From Rhodococcus coprophilus NBRC 100603 (GTDB lineage Bacteria; Actinomycetota; Actinomycetes; Mycobacteriales; Mycobacteriaceae): a stretch of DNA of 64,000 nucleotides. The notes under the pieces are model-generated. The model searched no databases. It was not told the origin of the DNA and was given only the letters and a program-made list of their open reading frames with translations. Of the stretch, positions 23,301 to 32,410 are shown piece by piece. The stretch is from positions 372,001 to 436,000 of the forward strand of contig NZ_BDAM01000007.1 in NCBI RefSeq assembly GCF_001895045.1, given 5' to 3'. The translations under genes and the position numbers were made by a program. The number at the start of each line of letters is the position of its first letter. Positions within the stretch are counted from its first letter, which is position 1.

Positions 23301-23730
23301 CGACGTTCTCTTCACCGACCCGCACGAACATCGCGTTGAGCGCGGCATCCTGCCCGTTCGCGGGTGCGGTGGCCAGCAACATGCCGCCCGAGTCGGGGAG
23401 TTCACCGACGGCCGCACACGGGATCGTCGCCTCGAGCCGGAGCGGGACCTGCGACATCAGCGGCAGTTCGATATCGGTGACAGAGCCGTTCTGCGGCCAG
23501 GTGGCCGTCGCTTCGGTGACGCGCACCGGCAGGAACGGCGTCGCTACGGCGAGGACGATACCGAGTAGTCCGGCGACAGCGGCGACGAGTCGCGCGGTCC
23601 GGTACTGCGAACGAAGATCCTCGCCGACGGACCGAAGCGGGGTCGCGCTGGGAGCGGGGGCGGTCGTCACGTCGTCGGGCACGGGTTCCGATGGTATCGG
23701 CAGCCGACGTGTGACGGCACACGCCCTCAT
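20374..23730 (-). CDS. embB: Arabinosyltransferase, EmbB-like
   Basis: An 1118-residue GT-C (GT53) protein with an N-terminal transmembrane helix, an extracellular domain, a multi-helix membrane core and a C-terminal carbohydrate-binding region. Emb proteins extend arabinan from decaprenyl-phosphoarabinose and are ethambutol targets. The catalytic Asp pair is D299-D300 in NTSDDGYLL; Met306 follows at exactly the position of the M. tuberculosis EmbB Met306 resistance site. The segment LRYYYL-TVDGSL-RRF and the RSGLWKP end resemble EmbB more than EmbC; this subtype call is from memory. ATG 23730 overlaps the upstream emb stop (ATGA). Confidence 0.88.
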   Translation of the reverse strand: MRACAVTRRLPIPSEPVPDDVTTAPAPSATPLRSVGEDLRSQYRTARLVAAVAGLLGIVLAVATPFLPVRVTEATATWPQNGSVTDIELPLMSQVPLRLEATIPCAAVGELPDSGGMLLATAPANGQDAALNAMFVRVGEENVDVLDRNVVVATAPRADVESSACTELRIYSDADRTTAEFVGLSDENGLPRAGELGGDLRPLVVGVFSDLTTAVPGLEVNVDVDSRFTSSPTLVKSLAMILAVLSTALALAALAKLDGTDGRGHRRFLPARWWKFSGVDIVVIVTLVGWHFFGANTSDDGYLLTMARASEHSGYMANYFRWFGVPEAPFGWYYDVLAAFAKISTASPWMRLPALLAGIVCWMVISREVVPRLGRAVRENRIALWTGGLVFLAFWLPYNNGLRPEPIVAVGALLTWCSIERAIATGRLLPAATAVIIGAFTLAAAPTGLMCIAALIAGLRPMTRIVVRRHREVGTLPLLAPIGAAGVLVLVVVFSDQTLAAVLEATRVRTIIGPNEEWWNDFLRYYYLMVQTVDGSLARRFAFLVMLLCLFTTLLVLLRRRKIPGVAMSPSWRLLGIVFGTVFFMMFNPTKWTHHFGAYAGIAGSLAALTAVLVSASALRSRRNRTIFLAGLLFVLAVSFAGINGWWYVSSYGVPWFDKTVSFQGTQSSSVFLILFGAALVLVAWQYLREGYAAPPEKPTTRKGRRIRMFAAAPLTVVAAVMVLFEVLSLLKGAVAQYPAYSLARSNIGALTGDTCGLAGDVLVEMDPNQGRLEPISDPAAPPAGGDPLAGSSPRGFSPDGVPSDLTADYVEVKPGQGNTDNQSVGPTFETGSGGGTTGGRGAQTVNGSTVRLPFGLDPAVTPVLGSYQQGIQEPASLTSSWYQLPERADESPLIVLSAAGRVWSYDDTGALNYGQSLLVEYGTRLPDGTVEAKGTYLPRDIGPAPSWRNLRVPIADLPEDTDAVRVVANDPNLTGDQWLAFTPPRVPVLDTLDNVIGSEQPILLDWAVGLQFPCQRPFDHWAGVAEMPNYRILPDRPLAVSSTDTWQAADNGGPLGFTEVLARPEQIPTYLNNDWARDWGSLERYVPSYPDAVPADLTTTEANRSGLWKPASMRVYE

Positions 23731-26700
23731 TCCAGCAGGACAGGCACCCCGTCACGGACGCGCCCCGGACTCCACAACCCGGACCGCGTGACCTCGGCGG
23801 TTTCGACGGTCGCACCGGTCGCGGGAGCGATCGGCCGATACCGCTCGAGCGAACCCCAGTCGCGGTCCCAGTCGTGGTTCAGATAGGTCGGCACGGTCTC
23901 GGCGGTCAGCAGCAGCGGTATCCAGCCGAGAGGGCCACCACCGATGTCGTCCTGCCAGCCGTTCGTCGCATCCGCGCCCACCCGGTCGGGCAGGATACGG
24001 AACTCGGGGACCTCGGCGATGCCGTTGCGATGACCGAACGGACGCTGGCAGGGGAAGGCTAGGCCCACCGACCAGTCGAGCAGTACCGGGGCCTGCGACC
24101 CGACGACCTCGTTCAGTGTCTCGAGCCGCGGCAGACGAGGAGGCGTGACGGCGACCCACTGGTCCGGCGCCAGGTTGCCGTCGTCGATGACGATGCGGAC
24201 GGCATCCGCGTCGGCGGGGACCGCGTCCATGGGCACCCGCAGGTTTCGCCAGGACGGCGAGGGGCCGATGTCGATGGGGGAGATCCGGCCCACCGGCGCC
24301 ACCTCACTGCCCGACGTGACACCGAACTCGAGCTGGACATCCTGTCCAGGGGTGATCACGCCGTCCGGGTCTACGTAGTGCACGCGGCCCGCGGCGGTGA
24401 CGACGAGCAGCGGGGTGTCGCCGGTGCGTTCGGGAAGCGCGTACCAGCCGGACTCGAGTTCGGCGGCCTGCTGCACGCCGGTCCGGTAACTGCCCAGAAT
24501 CGGGGTGGTGGCCGGGTCGAGTCCGAACGGAAGGCGCACGGTACTGCCGTTGACCCCTTCGTTGCCGCTCCGGCCACCGCCGGTGCCCGCCCCCGTCGAG
24601 GTGGTGGTGCCGCCCTCCTCGGAGTCGACGGTGTTCGCTCCACCCGTCGTGGACGTCTCGGCGTCGGCGGTGAGGTCGAACGCGACGCCGTCGGGTGTGA
24701 ACCCCGTCGACGTTCCGCCGCCGAGCGCATCGGCGACCGAACCCTCGAGCGGCGAAAGCATCGTCGCGTTCGGATCGGTTTCGACGAGGACCTCGTTTGC
24801 CAGGCCACAGCTGTCGCCGCGGAGAGCAGCGGTGTTGGACTTCGCGATCGAATACGCCGGGTACTGCGCGACCGCTCCCTTGAGCAACGACATGATCTCG
24901 AACAGCACCACGGCGGCTGCCACAAGAGTGAGCGGCGCCGACGCGAGTGCCTTCATCCGGCCGTTGCGCTCGGGCCGGGGCGGGACGAACGGTTCGCGCA
25001 GGTGGAACCACGCGGCCACGAGCAGTGCGACCACGGTCAGGCCCAGCAACGCGGTCGAGAAGGCGTACCCGGAGATCGACGGCGGTTTGTCCCACCAGGG
25101 AACTCCGAAGCTCGAGACGTACCACCAGCCGTTCGGGCCGGTGAACGCCATCGCGAGCACGAACAGCACTCCCGCGGTGAACAGAGCACGGTTGCGCGGC
25201 GAACGGATACCGACGGCGCCGACCCCGACGGCCGCCAGCGCGGCGATCGACCCGGCGAGTCCGGCGTAGACGCCGAAGTGGTGGGTCCACTTGGTGGGCG
25301 TGAGCATCATGAGCAGCAGCGACGCGAAGACGATGCCGAGGATGCGGCGCGAGGGACCGATGGCGGTACCTGGGATGCGGCCCTTGCGGAGAATCAGCAT
25401 GACGCACACGACCAGGCACAGCAGCATCACGAAGACACCGAACCGGCGGGCGACCGAACCGTCCGGCGACACGGTCAGCAGAGCGTCCCAGCGCAGCCGT
25501 TCGTCGAACCACGGCACGTTCGGACCGACCGCGGACCGCACCCGGGTCGCCTCGAGCACCGACGCGAGAGTCTGATCGGCGAACACCGCGATGAGAACCA
25601 CCGTGCCCGACGCGAGGATCGGTGCGAGCGGTGCCCACCCCACGAGGTGGCGTCGTGACGCCAGTGCTTTCACGAGGGGACGGGCGCCGGCGATGAGCGC
25701 GGCGACGCAGATGACCCCGGTGGGCCCGGCCGCGAGGGAGAAGGCCGCGATGAGAACGGCGATCGCGGCGGGAAGCATGCGGCCGGTCGCAACGGCGCGT
25801 TCGATGGAGCACCACGTCAGCAGCGCGCCGACCGCGATGATCGGTTCTGGACGCAGGCCGTTGTTGTAGGGGAGCCAGAACGCGAGGAACACCAGTCCCG
25901 CCGTCCACAACGCAACCTTGCTGTGCCGGACGGCATTGCCCAGTCGCGGGATGACCTCACGGCTGATGACCATCCAGCACAGGATCGCCGCGACGAGGGT
26001 GGGCAGGCGCATCCACACACTGGCCGTCGACACCTGCGAGAAGAGGACGAGTACGTCGTAGAACCACCCGAAGGGTGCCTCGGGGACACCGAACCACCGG
26101 AAGTAGTTGGCCATGTACCCGGCGTCGCCCGACACGCGGGCCATGTTGAGGATGTAGCCGTCGTCCGAGGTGTTGGCGCCGATGACGTGCCACACCAGCA
26201 GCGTTCCCACGACTACGCCGTCGGCGACGGTGAATCGCCACCAGTGCGCCGGGAAGAACCGGCGGGCGCGCCGCCGATCGACGCTGTCGAGGCGGTGCAA
26301 CGCGACCAGCGACACCACCGTCGACAGGGCACACAGGATCATCGCGGCGAGTTTGAGCAGCGTGGGTGTCGATGTGAATCGAGTGTCGATCTCGGCGCGT
26401 AACGACAACCGCTCAGCGGCCTCACCCGAGGTGAGGGCCTCGGACGATCCGTTCAGGTCGCTGAACACGCCGACCATCTGCGGGCGGAGATCGCCCGTCA
26501 CTTCCACGGTCACGGCCGGGTCCGCGCCGACGATCGACGCGGCGGTCAATTCCGAGTTCGACGCGACAGTGACCGCAGTGCACGCCGCGTCGAGAGGAGT
26601 CGATACCAGCACTTGGTTCCGCAACACGGCCTCGATCGCGCCGGGGTTACCGTCCGTGCCCGGGACGGCCCTGATGACGAGCGCGGTGTCGGTCGCGTCG

Positions 26701-27011
26701 GGCGCGTTCGGGGGGACGGTGGACATGAGGGTGCCACCCTCCGGTCCGAGGAGACCCGCCGCGGAACACGGAACGCTCACCCGCAGCGAAAGCGGCGTGT
26801 ACGAGACGAGCGGCGCCTCGATGTTCTCGAGCGAGTCGTTCTGCGGCCACTCGAGGCTCGTCGTCTCCTGCCGGACCGGGAGGAACGGGAGGCTCACTGC
26901 CAGCACGAAAGCGAGCAGACCCGTCACGATGGCGACTACTCGCGCCGTGCGGATTCCCGACGTCGGATCGGGCGAAGATCTGTTTTCGGGCGCTCGGGTT
27001 TCGACTGGCAC
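23727..27011 (-). CDS. embC: Arabinosyltransferase, EmbC-like
   Basis: About 1094 residues, the first gene of a two-gene emb operon. Same architecture as its neighbour: N-terminal helix, NTSDDGYILNMARV loop with the catalytic Asp pair, a polytopic core, and a C-terminal domain rich in Gly/Ser/Thr before GVNGSTVRLPFG. The segments RKGRIPGTA-GPSRRI and TPTKWTHHFGVYAGLAGS resemble mycobacterial EmbC, which extends lipoarabinomannan, so the subtype is tentative. GTG 27011 is preferred over TTG 27056 because it gives the exact family length; neither has a strong ribosome site. No EmbA lies between the two genes. Confidence 0.85.
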   Translation of the reverse strand: MPVETRAPENRSSPDPTSGIRTARVVAIVTGLLAFVLAVSLPFLPVRQETTSLEWPQNDSLENIEAPLVSYTPLSLRVSVPCSAAGLLGPEGGTLMSTVPPNAPDATDTALVIRAVPGTDGNPGAIEAVLRNQVLVSTPLDAACTAVTVASNSELTAASIVGADPAVTVEVTGDLRPQMVGVFSDLNGSSEALTSGEAAERLSLRAEIDTRFTSTPTLLKLAAMILCALSTVVSLVALHRLDSVDRRRARRFFPAHWWRFTVADGVVVGTLLVWHVIGANTSDDGYILNMARVSGDAGYMANYFRWFGVPEAPFGWFYDVLVLFSQVSTASVWMRLPTLVAAILCWMVISREVIPRLGNAVRHSKVALWTAGLVFLAFWLPYNNGLRPEPIIAVGALLTWCSIERAVATGRMLPAAIAVLIAAFSLAAGPTGVICVAALIAGARPLVKALASRRHLVGWAPLAPILASGTVVLIAVFADQTLASVLEATRVRSAVGPNVPWFDERLRWDALLTVSPDGSVARRFGVFVMLLCLVVCVMLILRKGRIPGTAIGPSRRILGIVFASLLLMMLTPTKWTHHFGVYAGLAGSIAALAAVGVGAVGIRSPRNRALFTAGVLFVLAMAFTGPNGWWYVSSFGVPWWDKPPSISGYAFSTALLGLTVVALLVAAWFHLREPFVPPRPERNGRMKALASAPLTLVAAAVVLFEIMSLLKGAVAQYPAYSIAKSNTAALRGDSCGLANEVLVETDPNATMLSPLEGSVADALGGGTSTGFTPDGVAFDLTADAETSTTGGANTVDSEEGGTTTSTGAGTGGGRSGNEGVNGSTVRLPFGLDPATTPILGSYRTGVQQAAELESGWYALPERTGDTPLLVVTAAGRVHYVDPDGVITPGQDVQLEFGVTSGSEVAPVGRISPIDIGPSPSWRNLRVPMDAVPADADAVRIVIDDGNLAPDQWVAVTPPRLPRLETLNEVVGSQAPVLLDWSVGLAFPCQRPFGHRNGIAEVPEFRILPDRVGADATNGWQDDIGGGPLGWIPLLLTAETVPTYLNHDWDRDWGSLERYRPIAPATGATVETAEVTRSGLWSPGRVRDGVPVLLE

Positions 27012-27117
27012 AAGGCTCGATGCTAGGCGAGAGGCATCAGGAGCCCGCTGCAACACTGCTCGAGCATTCCGGCGTGGCGCGTTCTTCCGACCTGGTCCCG
27101 CGCATCACCGACCCCAC

Positions 27118-27123
27118 TAGCAT
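27118..27123 (+). promoter_or_regulatory. Putative leaderless -10 element of the FAD/Fe-S dehydrogenase
   Basis: TAGCAT with 8 nt to the ATG at 27132 and no Shine-Dalgarno sequence. Confidence 0.4.
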
Positions 27124-27131
27124 CGGACACC

Positions 27132-29915
27132 ATGGACACTGCGACGCCTATCGGCCGCGCGCTGCGTGGCGCGGGGATCGCAGAGGTCCGTGACGACACC
27201 ACCACGAGAGCGATGTATTCGTCGGACGCCTCTCTCTATCGCGTGCCCCCGCAGGCCGTGGTGCGTCCGCGATCGATCGACGAGGTCGCTGCCGTCCTCG
27301 ACGTGTGCCGGCGCGAGGGCGTGCCCATCACCTCACGCGGTGCCGGCACCTCCCTCGCGGGCAACGCCGTCGGCCCGGGCGTCGTGCTCGATTTCTCCCG
27401 GCATCTCGGCCGAGTGCTGTCGATAGATCCCGACGCTCGCACAGCCCGCGTGCAGCCGGGTGTCGTGCAGACCGAGGTCCAGCGGGCCGCTGCGCCGTAC
27501 GGACTCCGGTTCGGCCCCGATCCGTCCACTCACAATCGCTGCACGATCGGCGGGATGATCGGCAACAACGCGTGTGGTGCCCGTGCGCTCGGGTACGGCC
27601 GTACGTCCGACAACGTGGTCGGGCTCGAGGTGCTCACGGGCACCGGGCACCCGCTGTCGTTGCCCGGCACCGACCGGATCCTCGAACCGCTGCGCGAGAT
27701 AGTCGCGCGCGATCTCGCGACCGTCCGTACCGAATTCGGCAGGTTCGGGCGCCAGGTGTCCGGTTACGCGCTCGAATGCCTGCTGCCCGAAAATCGGTTC
27801 GACGTGCGCGGCCTGCTGATCGGAAGCGAGGGAACGCTCGGCATCACGACGGAGGCGACGCTGCGCCTGGTCGAGGACCCGCCGGTGCGCACGATGGTGG
27901 TGCTCGGTTATCCGGACATCGTTGCGGCCGGCAATGCGGCCCATACCTTGTTGTGTTTCCGCCCGACGGCGTGCGAGGGGCTCGACTCCCGGATCGTCGA
28001 CGTCGTTCGCGCGCGTCGTGGGCAGCACGCGGTGCCGCCGTTGCCGCGCGGTGCTGCGTGGTTGTTCGTCGAGTTGGCGGGGGACGACGCCGACGAGGTG
28101 CGCGAGCGCGCGCGAGGAATCGTGAAGGCGGCCGGTGCGGTGGACACGCTGCACGTCGACGACCAGGCGCGGGCGGACGCGCTGTGGCGGATCCGGGAGG
28201 ACGGCTCGGGACTGTCGGCGCGGAGCCCGCGGGGTCTGCCCGCGCACGCGGGGTGGGAAGACGCCGCCGTGCCGCCGGAGCGCATCGGCGGATATCTGCG
28301 CGATTTCCAGGCACTGACCGACAGCTACGGCATCACCGGCTACCCCTACGGGCACTTCGCCGACGGCTGCATCCACATCCGTCTCGACGTGCCGCTCGAG
28401 GTTCCCGGCATGTTCCGCGAGTTCCTTTTCGCTGCGGGGCAACTCGTCGCCGAATACGGCGGGTCCATGTCCGGGGAACACGGTGACGGCAGAGCTCGGA
28501 GCGAACTCCTCCCGCTGATGTACTCCCCGGCGGCGATCCGGATGTTCGGTGCGGTGAAGTCCGTGTTCGACCCCGACAACGTGCTCAATCCCGGCGTCCT
28601 GGTCGATCCGCAACCTCTCGACGTCGACCTGCGGGTACCGGCCGCCCGGAAAGTGAACGACCTCTTGGGGTTCCGCTATTCCGAGGACGGCGGAAACTTC
28701 ACGCAGGCAGTCCACCGCTGCACCGGTGTGGGCAAGTGCCGTGCCGACACCAGCGGGACGGGCGGGGTGATGTGCCCGTCCTATCTGGCGACCCGCGAGG
28801 AGAAGGACTCCACGCGTGGCCGGGCCAGGGTGCTGCAGGAGATGCTCAACGGCACGCTCGTCACGGACTCGTGGAAGTCGAAGGAAGTACACGACGCGCT
28901 CGAGCTGTGCCTGTCGTGCAAAGGCTGCCTGTCGGACTGCCCGACCGGCGTCGACATGGCAACGTGGAAATCCGAAGTGCTGCACCAGACGTATCGCGGT
29001 CGACGCCGCCCGATCTCGCACTACAGTCTCGGACGGTTACCGCGCTGGGCCGCCCTGGCCTCTCGCGCACCACGCCTGGTCAACAGCGTCACACGGGTTC
29101 CGGGTGTCGCGGCCGCCGGACTCGTGCTCGCGGGAATGGACCGGCGGCGCACCGTCCCGGTGATCGCGGCCCGCACGTTTCGCCGCTGGTTCGCCGATAC
29201 CGCAGCGCAGCGGTCGCGCGCGGGCCGTCCGGTGGTGCTGTTCGTCGACACGTTCACCGAATACTTCACCCCCGAAGTCGGTGTGGCGGCGGTCGAGGTG
29301 CTCGAAGCTGCCGGACATCGGGTGCTGATCACCGAGGAGCAGCAGTGCTGCGCGCTGACGTGGATCACCACCGGGCAGCTCGGAACAGCGCGAAAGATAC
29401 TGGGCCGAACCATCTCCGAACTGTTCCGGATCGGCACGCCGATCGTGGGGCTCGAACCGTCGTGTACCGCGGTGCTGCGCTCGGACGCGGTCGAGCTGCT
29501 CGGCTCCGAACCGGCCCGGATCGTCGCCGGAAGCACCTCCACCCTCGCCGAATTCCTCGGCGACCGGACGCCGCGGTCGCTCGAGGGCACCAGAATCGTC
29601 GCCCAGCCGCACTGCCATCACCACGCGGTCATGGGGTGGGGCGCCGACGCCGCACTGCTGCGGAACGCCGGCGCACAGGTGCAGCGCCTCAGCGGGTGCT
29701 GCGGTCTGGCGGGCAACTTCGGCGTCGAGCGCGGGCACTACGACGTCTCCGTCGCGATAGCCGGTGCCCAGCTCGTTCCCGCCGTCGAGGCGGCCTCCGA
29801 CGACACCATCGTGCTCGCCGACGGGTATTCGTGCCGCACTCAGATCGGCGACCTGACGTCGCGTCGCGGGACTCATCTGGCCGAACTTCTGGCGTCGCGT
29901 CTCCCGTCGCGATGA
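27132..29915 (+). CDS. FAD-linked oxidase fused to Fe-S/CCG reductase (D-2-hydroxyacid dehydrogenase type)
   Basis: A 927-residue fusion. Residues 1-480 are a GlcD/PCMH-type FAD domain with PITSRGAGTSLAGNAVG and GGMIGNNACG. Two 4Fe-4S cysteine groups follow, the first starting at Cys530 (CTGVGKC) and the second at Cys593 (CLSCKGCLSDCP). The C-terminus has CCG-type cysteine pairs at Cys739-Cys740 and near 856 (SGCCGLAGNFG). This layout is that of D-lactate or D-2-hydroxyglutarate dehydrogenases that pass electrons to quinone. The substrate cannot be read from sequence. It separates the emb operon from aftA; mycobacteria lack it in this place. Confidence 0.87.
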   Translation: MDTATPIGRALRGAGIAEVRDDTTTRAMYSSDASLYRVPPQAVVRPRSIDEVAAVLDVCRREGVPITSRGAGTSLAGNAVGPGVVLDFSRHLGRVLSIDPDARTARVQPGVVQTEVQRAAAPYGLRFGPDPSTHNRCTIGGMIGNNACGARALGYGRTSDNVVGLEVLTGTGHPLSLPGTDRILEPLREIVARDLATVRTEFGRFGRQVSGYALECLLPENRFDVRGLLIGSEGTLGITTEATLRLVEDPPVRTMVVLGYPDIVAAGNAAHTLLCFRPTACEGLDSRIVDVVRARRGQHAVPPLPRGAAWLFVELAGDDADEVRERARGIVKAAGAVDTLHVDDQARADALWRIREDGSGLSARSPRGLPAHAGWEDAAVPPERIGGYLRDFQALTDSYGITGYPYGHFADGCIHIRLDVPLEVPGMFREFLFAAGQLVAEYGGSMSGEHGDGRARSELLPLMYSPAAIRMFGAVKSVFDPDNVLNPGVLVDPQPLDVDLRVPAARKVNDLLGFRYSEDGGNFTQAVHRCTGVGKCRADTSGTGGVMCPSYLATREEKDSTRGRARVLQEMLNGTLVTDSWKSKEVHDALELCLSCKGCLSDCPTGVDMATWKSEVLHQTYRGRRRPISHYSLGRLPRWAALASRAPRLVNSVTRVPGVAAAGLVLAGMDRRRTVPVIAARTFRRWFADTAAQRSRAGRPVVLFVDTFTEYFTPEVGVAAVEVLEAAGHRVLITEEQQCCALTWITTGQLGTARKILGRTISELFRIGTPIVGLEPSCTAVLRSDAVELLGSEPARIVAGSTSTLAEFLGDRTPRSLEGTRIVAQPHCHHHAVMGWGADAALLRNAGAQVQRLSGCCGLAGNFGVERGHYDVSVAIAGAQLVPAVEAASDDTIVLADGYSCRTQIGDLTSRRGTHLAELLASRLPSR

Positions 29916-29987
29916 ATTCCGGAGGTGGAGCGGGTCGATGTAGGAATACCATCCGAATCGTCGCCGTATCTACCACGGGAGACTCTC

Positions 29988-30416
29988 ATGACCATCACAT
30001 CGCACTCAGTTCCGAGCACCGCGCACGGTGCCGCGTCCAAGTCCGCTCGCATCGCCGGTCTGATCGTCACCGCACTGGTGGTGGCGTTACTGCTGTTCGA
30101 CTCGGTGATTCATCTGATGAACACGTCGCAGGTGCGCGACGCAATGGCCGATCTCGGCTTCGATCCGAGCCTGAACAGGGTGATCGGGGCCGTACTGCTC
30201 GTAAGCCTGGTGCTCTACGTGGTGCCGGTGACGTCGATCCTCGGCGCCGTGCTGCTCACCGGCTATCTCGGCGGTGCGGTGGCGAGCAATATGCTCACCG
30301 AACAGCCGATCGTCAGCACGACGCTGTTCCCGATCTACGTCGGAATCTTCGTGTGGGGCGCGTTGTGGCTGCGCGATACCGGCGTTCGGGCGATCATGCC
30401 CCTGCGTCGCGCGTGA
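29988..30416 (+). CDS. DoxX-like small membrane protein
   Basis: A 142-residue protein with four predicted transmembrane helices, at about residues 22-40, 65-82, 85-105 and 115-132. The pattern SARIAGLIVTALV, FDSVIHLM, LGFDPSLNRVIG and TLFPIYVGIFVWGALWLRD is typical of the DoxX_2 family, whose biochemical role is mostly unknown. ATG 29988 has GGGAG a few bases upstream; the frame extends further upstream without support. The 3' end overlaps the convergent aftA 3' end by 23 bp. It is probably independent of the dehydrogenase, which ends 72 bp before. Confidence 0.75.
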   Translation: MTITSHSVPSTAHGAASKSARIAGLIVTALVVALLLFDSVIHLMNTSQVRDAMADLGFDPSLNRVIGAVLLVSLVLYVVPVTSILGAVLLTGYLGGAVASNMLTEQPIVSTTLFPIYVGIFVWGALWLRDTGVRAIMPLRRA

Positions 30417-32337
30417 CCACCACGAACGGACCGACCTCGGTGACCGTGAATCGTGGGTCGTCGAACAACTCCTCGGGGAAGGTCACCGTGTAGCGACGCA
30501 CGTTGGGGTCGTTCGGATACACGTCCTCGGCCAGTCGCAGCGTGTAGCCCTCGGCGCTCTGCCGGAACACGATGGCGTCGGGGGCTCGCCACGGCAACGC
30601 GTCCCATGCGGCGAGCAGTTCGTCGGCCGAGCCCAGTTCCGCCCAGCTCTCGATCGCAGCGGCGCGACCGGCGAAGTCCGCCAACGGATTCGCGTAGTGC
30701 GACGTCAGCGCCTGGAAGCCGAAATACGGGTAGTAGGCGAGGAACGAGGTGTCGGCGGTGAGGACGACCCAGTCGCTGCGTTCCGGTCCGAGCTGGGAGG
30801 TGAGCACCTCGTCCACCTCACCGAAGTACGACGCGGCACCGGGCGGACGCTGTTCGGCGCGTTCACCGTTGCCGTCGGTGTCGCTGTAGGCGAGGTTGAT
30901 CTCGGGGGTCAGAACCTGCGGGATGTTCTGCGCGAAGGCGAGCGCACCGAGCGCGCCCACCGCGACGAGGACACGGCGTACGCGCGGATTGTCACTGGTG
31001 GCCAGGCTGATCCAGCGGGAGAAGTCGACGAACGCGAACGCACCGGCGGAGCCGAGCAACACCAGCAGGATGACTTCGAGCCGGAAAGCCAGCAGTGTGT
31101 TGCCGAGCACCGTGAACGCCATCGACGCGAGGTACCACAGGTAGACGGCGACCACCCCGAGTCCGAGTGCCTGCGCACGACGCGACGACGTCGCTCTGCC
31201 GACCAGCCAGACGGTCCCCAGCAGGCACAGCAACCCGACGAGCGAAGCGTGGAACATCGGCAACGGCAGCTTCGCGCCGGCCTCGGGCAGGTAGTGGGTC
31301 GCCGTGCCGGATCCGGAGGGAGTCTTGCCGGTCAGCACGTCGGCCGAGAACGGTGCCCACACGATCAGCGCGACGAGGGCCGCGATCGCGGCGATGACGA
31401 CGAATTTCGTCAGCACGGGGAGAGCAGCCCGCCACGATCCGCCGGCGCGGCGCGCGAGGATCGCCGCCGCGACCGCCATCACCGTCACCGCGAACGCGGC
31501 CAGCCCCAGGTAGAGCGTGTAGAACGTGGCAGCGACCCCGAGGAACAACCCCGTCCCGACAGCCGCACCCCACCCCTGCCGAGTGTTCTTGCGGGGACCG
31601 GTACCGACAGGCGCCAGGGCCCCCCACGCGAGTACGAGGGCGGGCGGGAGCAGCAGGGCGATCACGGCGCCGTACGGCTCCGGGGATCCGTAGGCCAGCA
31701 CGATCGCGGTGGTTGCCGTCGCGACCAGCACCGCCAGATCGGAGCGGACGAGTTCCGACCACAGCACCAGCGCGAGCACCGCGGCGACGGCGATCGAACC
31801 GATCGCGTACGGCTTGAACGCCTCCCAGCCGTCCATGCCGAGAACGTTCGCCACACGCCCGCCGATCCAGAACCACCCAGCCGGGTAGAACGGCGGCAGA
31901 TCCGCATAGGTCATGTCGCGCAGGGCCGGACTGTCGGTCAGGCGCGTGAGGAACTCCGTACGGAATTCCTGATCGACCGAGATGCCGTGCAGATACAGAC
32001 GGGTCGCGGCGAGTGGCATGCCGAGAGTCGCGGTGACCAGTCCCGACAATGCCGCCCACGACAGGACCCGCGCACCCCGGACGAACCTGCGGCGACGCAA
32101 CAGATAGATCGACAGGCCCAGCGCGGCGAGCGCCGCCACCTGCATGACGGTGGTGACCGCCTGGGTGACGTTCGACGAGTTGAACGCCGGCCACTGCACC
32201 CGGCCGAACGCGAACAACCCGACGGACGACACCACCGCCGCGACGAGCACCGCGGCGACCATCCGGCCGACGGTGCCCGCGATCCGACGGAACGGAGCGA
32301 CGGGAAGGGCGGGGGAGCTCACGGGCGCGTCGGTCAC
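30394..32337 (-). CDS. aftA: Arabinogalactan priming arabinosyltransferase AftA
   Basis: A 647-residue GT-C membrane protein (GT85; Rv3792 is 643 residues). AftA adds the first arabinofuranose onto the galactan from decaprenyl-phosphoarabinose on the outer face of the membrane. About 11-13 hydrophobic helices and a C-terminal soluble region of about 170 residues are visible. The first large loop holds GISVDQEFRTEFLTR and PPFYPAGWFWIGGRVAN, strongly conserved in AftA. The GTG start at 32337 lies 8 nt after TAAGCT, suggesting its own leaderless promoter although dprE1-dprE2 are upstream on the same strand. Confidence 0.92.
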   Translation of the reverse strand: MTDAPVSSPALPVAPFRRIAGTVGRMVAAVLVAAVVSSVGLFAFGRVQWPAFNSSNVTQAVTTVMQVAALAALGLSIYLLRRRRFVRGARVLSWAALSGLVTATLGMPLAATRLYLHGISVDQEFRTEFLTRLTDSPALRDMTYADLPPFYPAGWFWIGGRVANVLGMDGWEAFKPYAIGSIAVAAVLALVLWSELVRSDLAVLVATATTAIVLAYGSPEPYGAVIALLLPPALVLAWGALAPVGTGPRKNTRQGWGAAVGTGLFLGVAATFYTLYLGLAAFAVTVMAVAAAILARRAGGSWRAALPVLTKFVVIAAIAALVALIVWAPFSADVLTGKTPSGSGTATHYLPEAGAKLPLPMFHASLVGLLCLLGTVWLVGRATSSRRAQALGLGVVAVYLWYLASMAFTVLGNTLLAFRLEVILLVLLGSAGAFAFVDFSRWISLATSDNPRVRRVLVAVGALGALAFAQNIPQVLTPEINLAYSDTDGNGERAEQRPPGAASYFGEVDEVLTSQLGPERSDWVVLTADTSFLAYYPYFGFQALTSHYANPLADFAGRAAAIESWAELGSADELLAAWDALPWRAPDAIVFRQSAEGYTLRLAEDVYPNDPNVRRYTVTFPEELFDDPRFTVTEVGPFVVVTRDAGA

Positions 32338-32345
32338 GGTTGTCG

Positions 32346-32351
32346 AGCTTA
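32346..32351 (-). promoter_or_regulatory. Putative leaderless -10 element of aftA
   Basis: Minus-strand TAAGCT, 8 nt before GTG 32337. It overlaps a 7-bp inverted repeat (GTCGAGC at 32342-32348, GCTCGAC at 32360-32366) that could also end dprE2 transcription. Confidence 0.35.
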
Positions 32352-32410
32352 ATGAACAGGCTCGACGAGACCCGACGGGTGCAGGGATCCCGTGGCTTCC
32401 CCTGGGGCTA

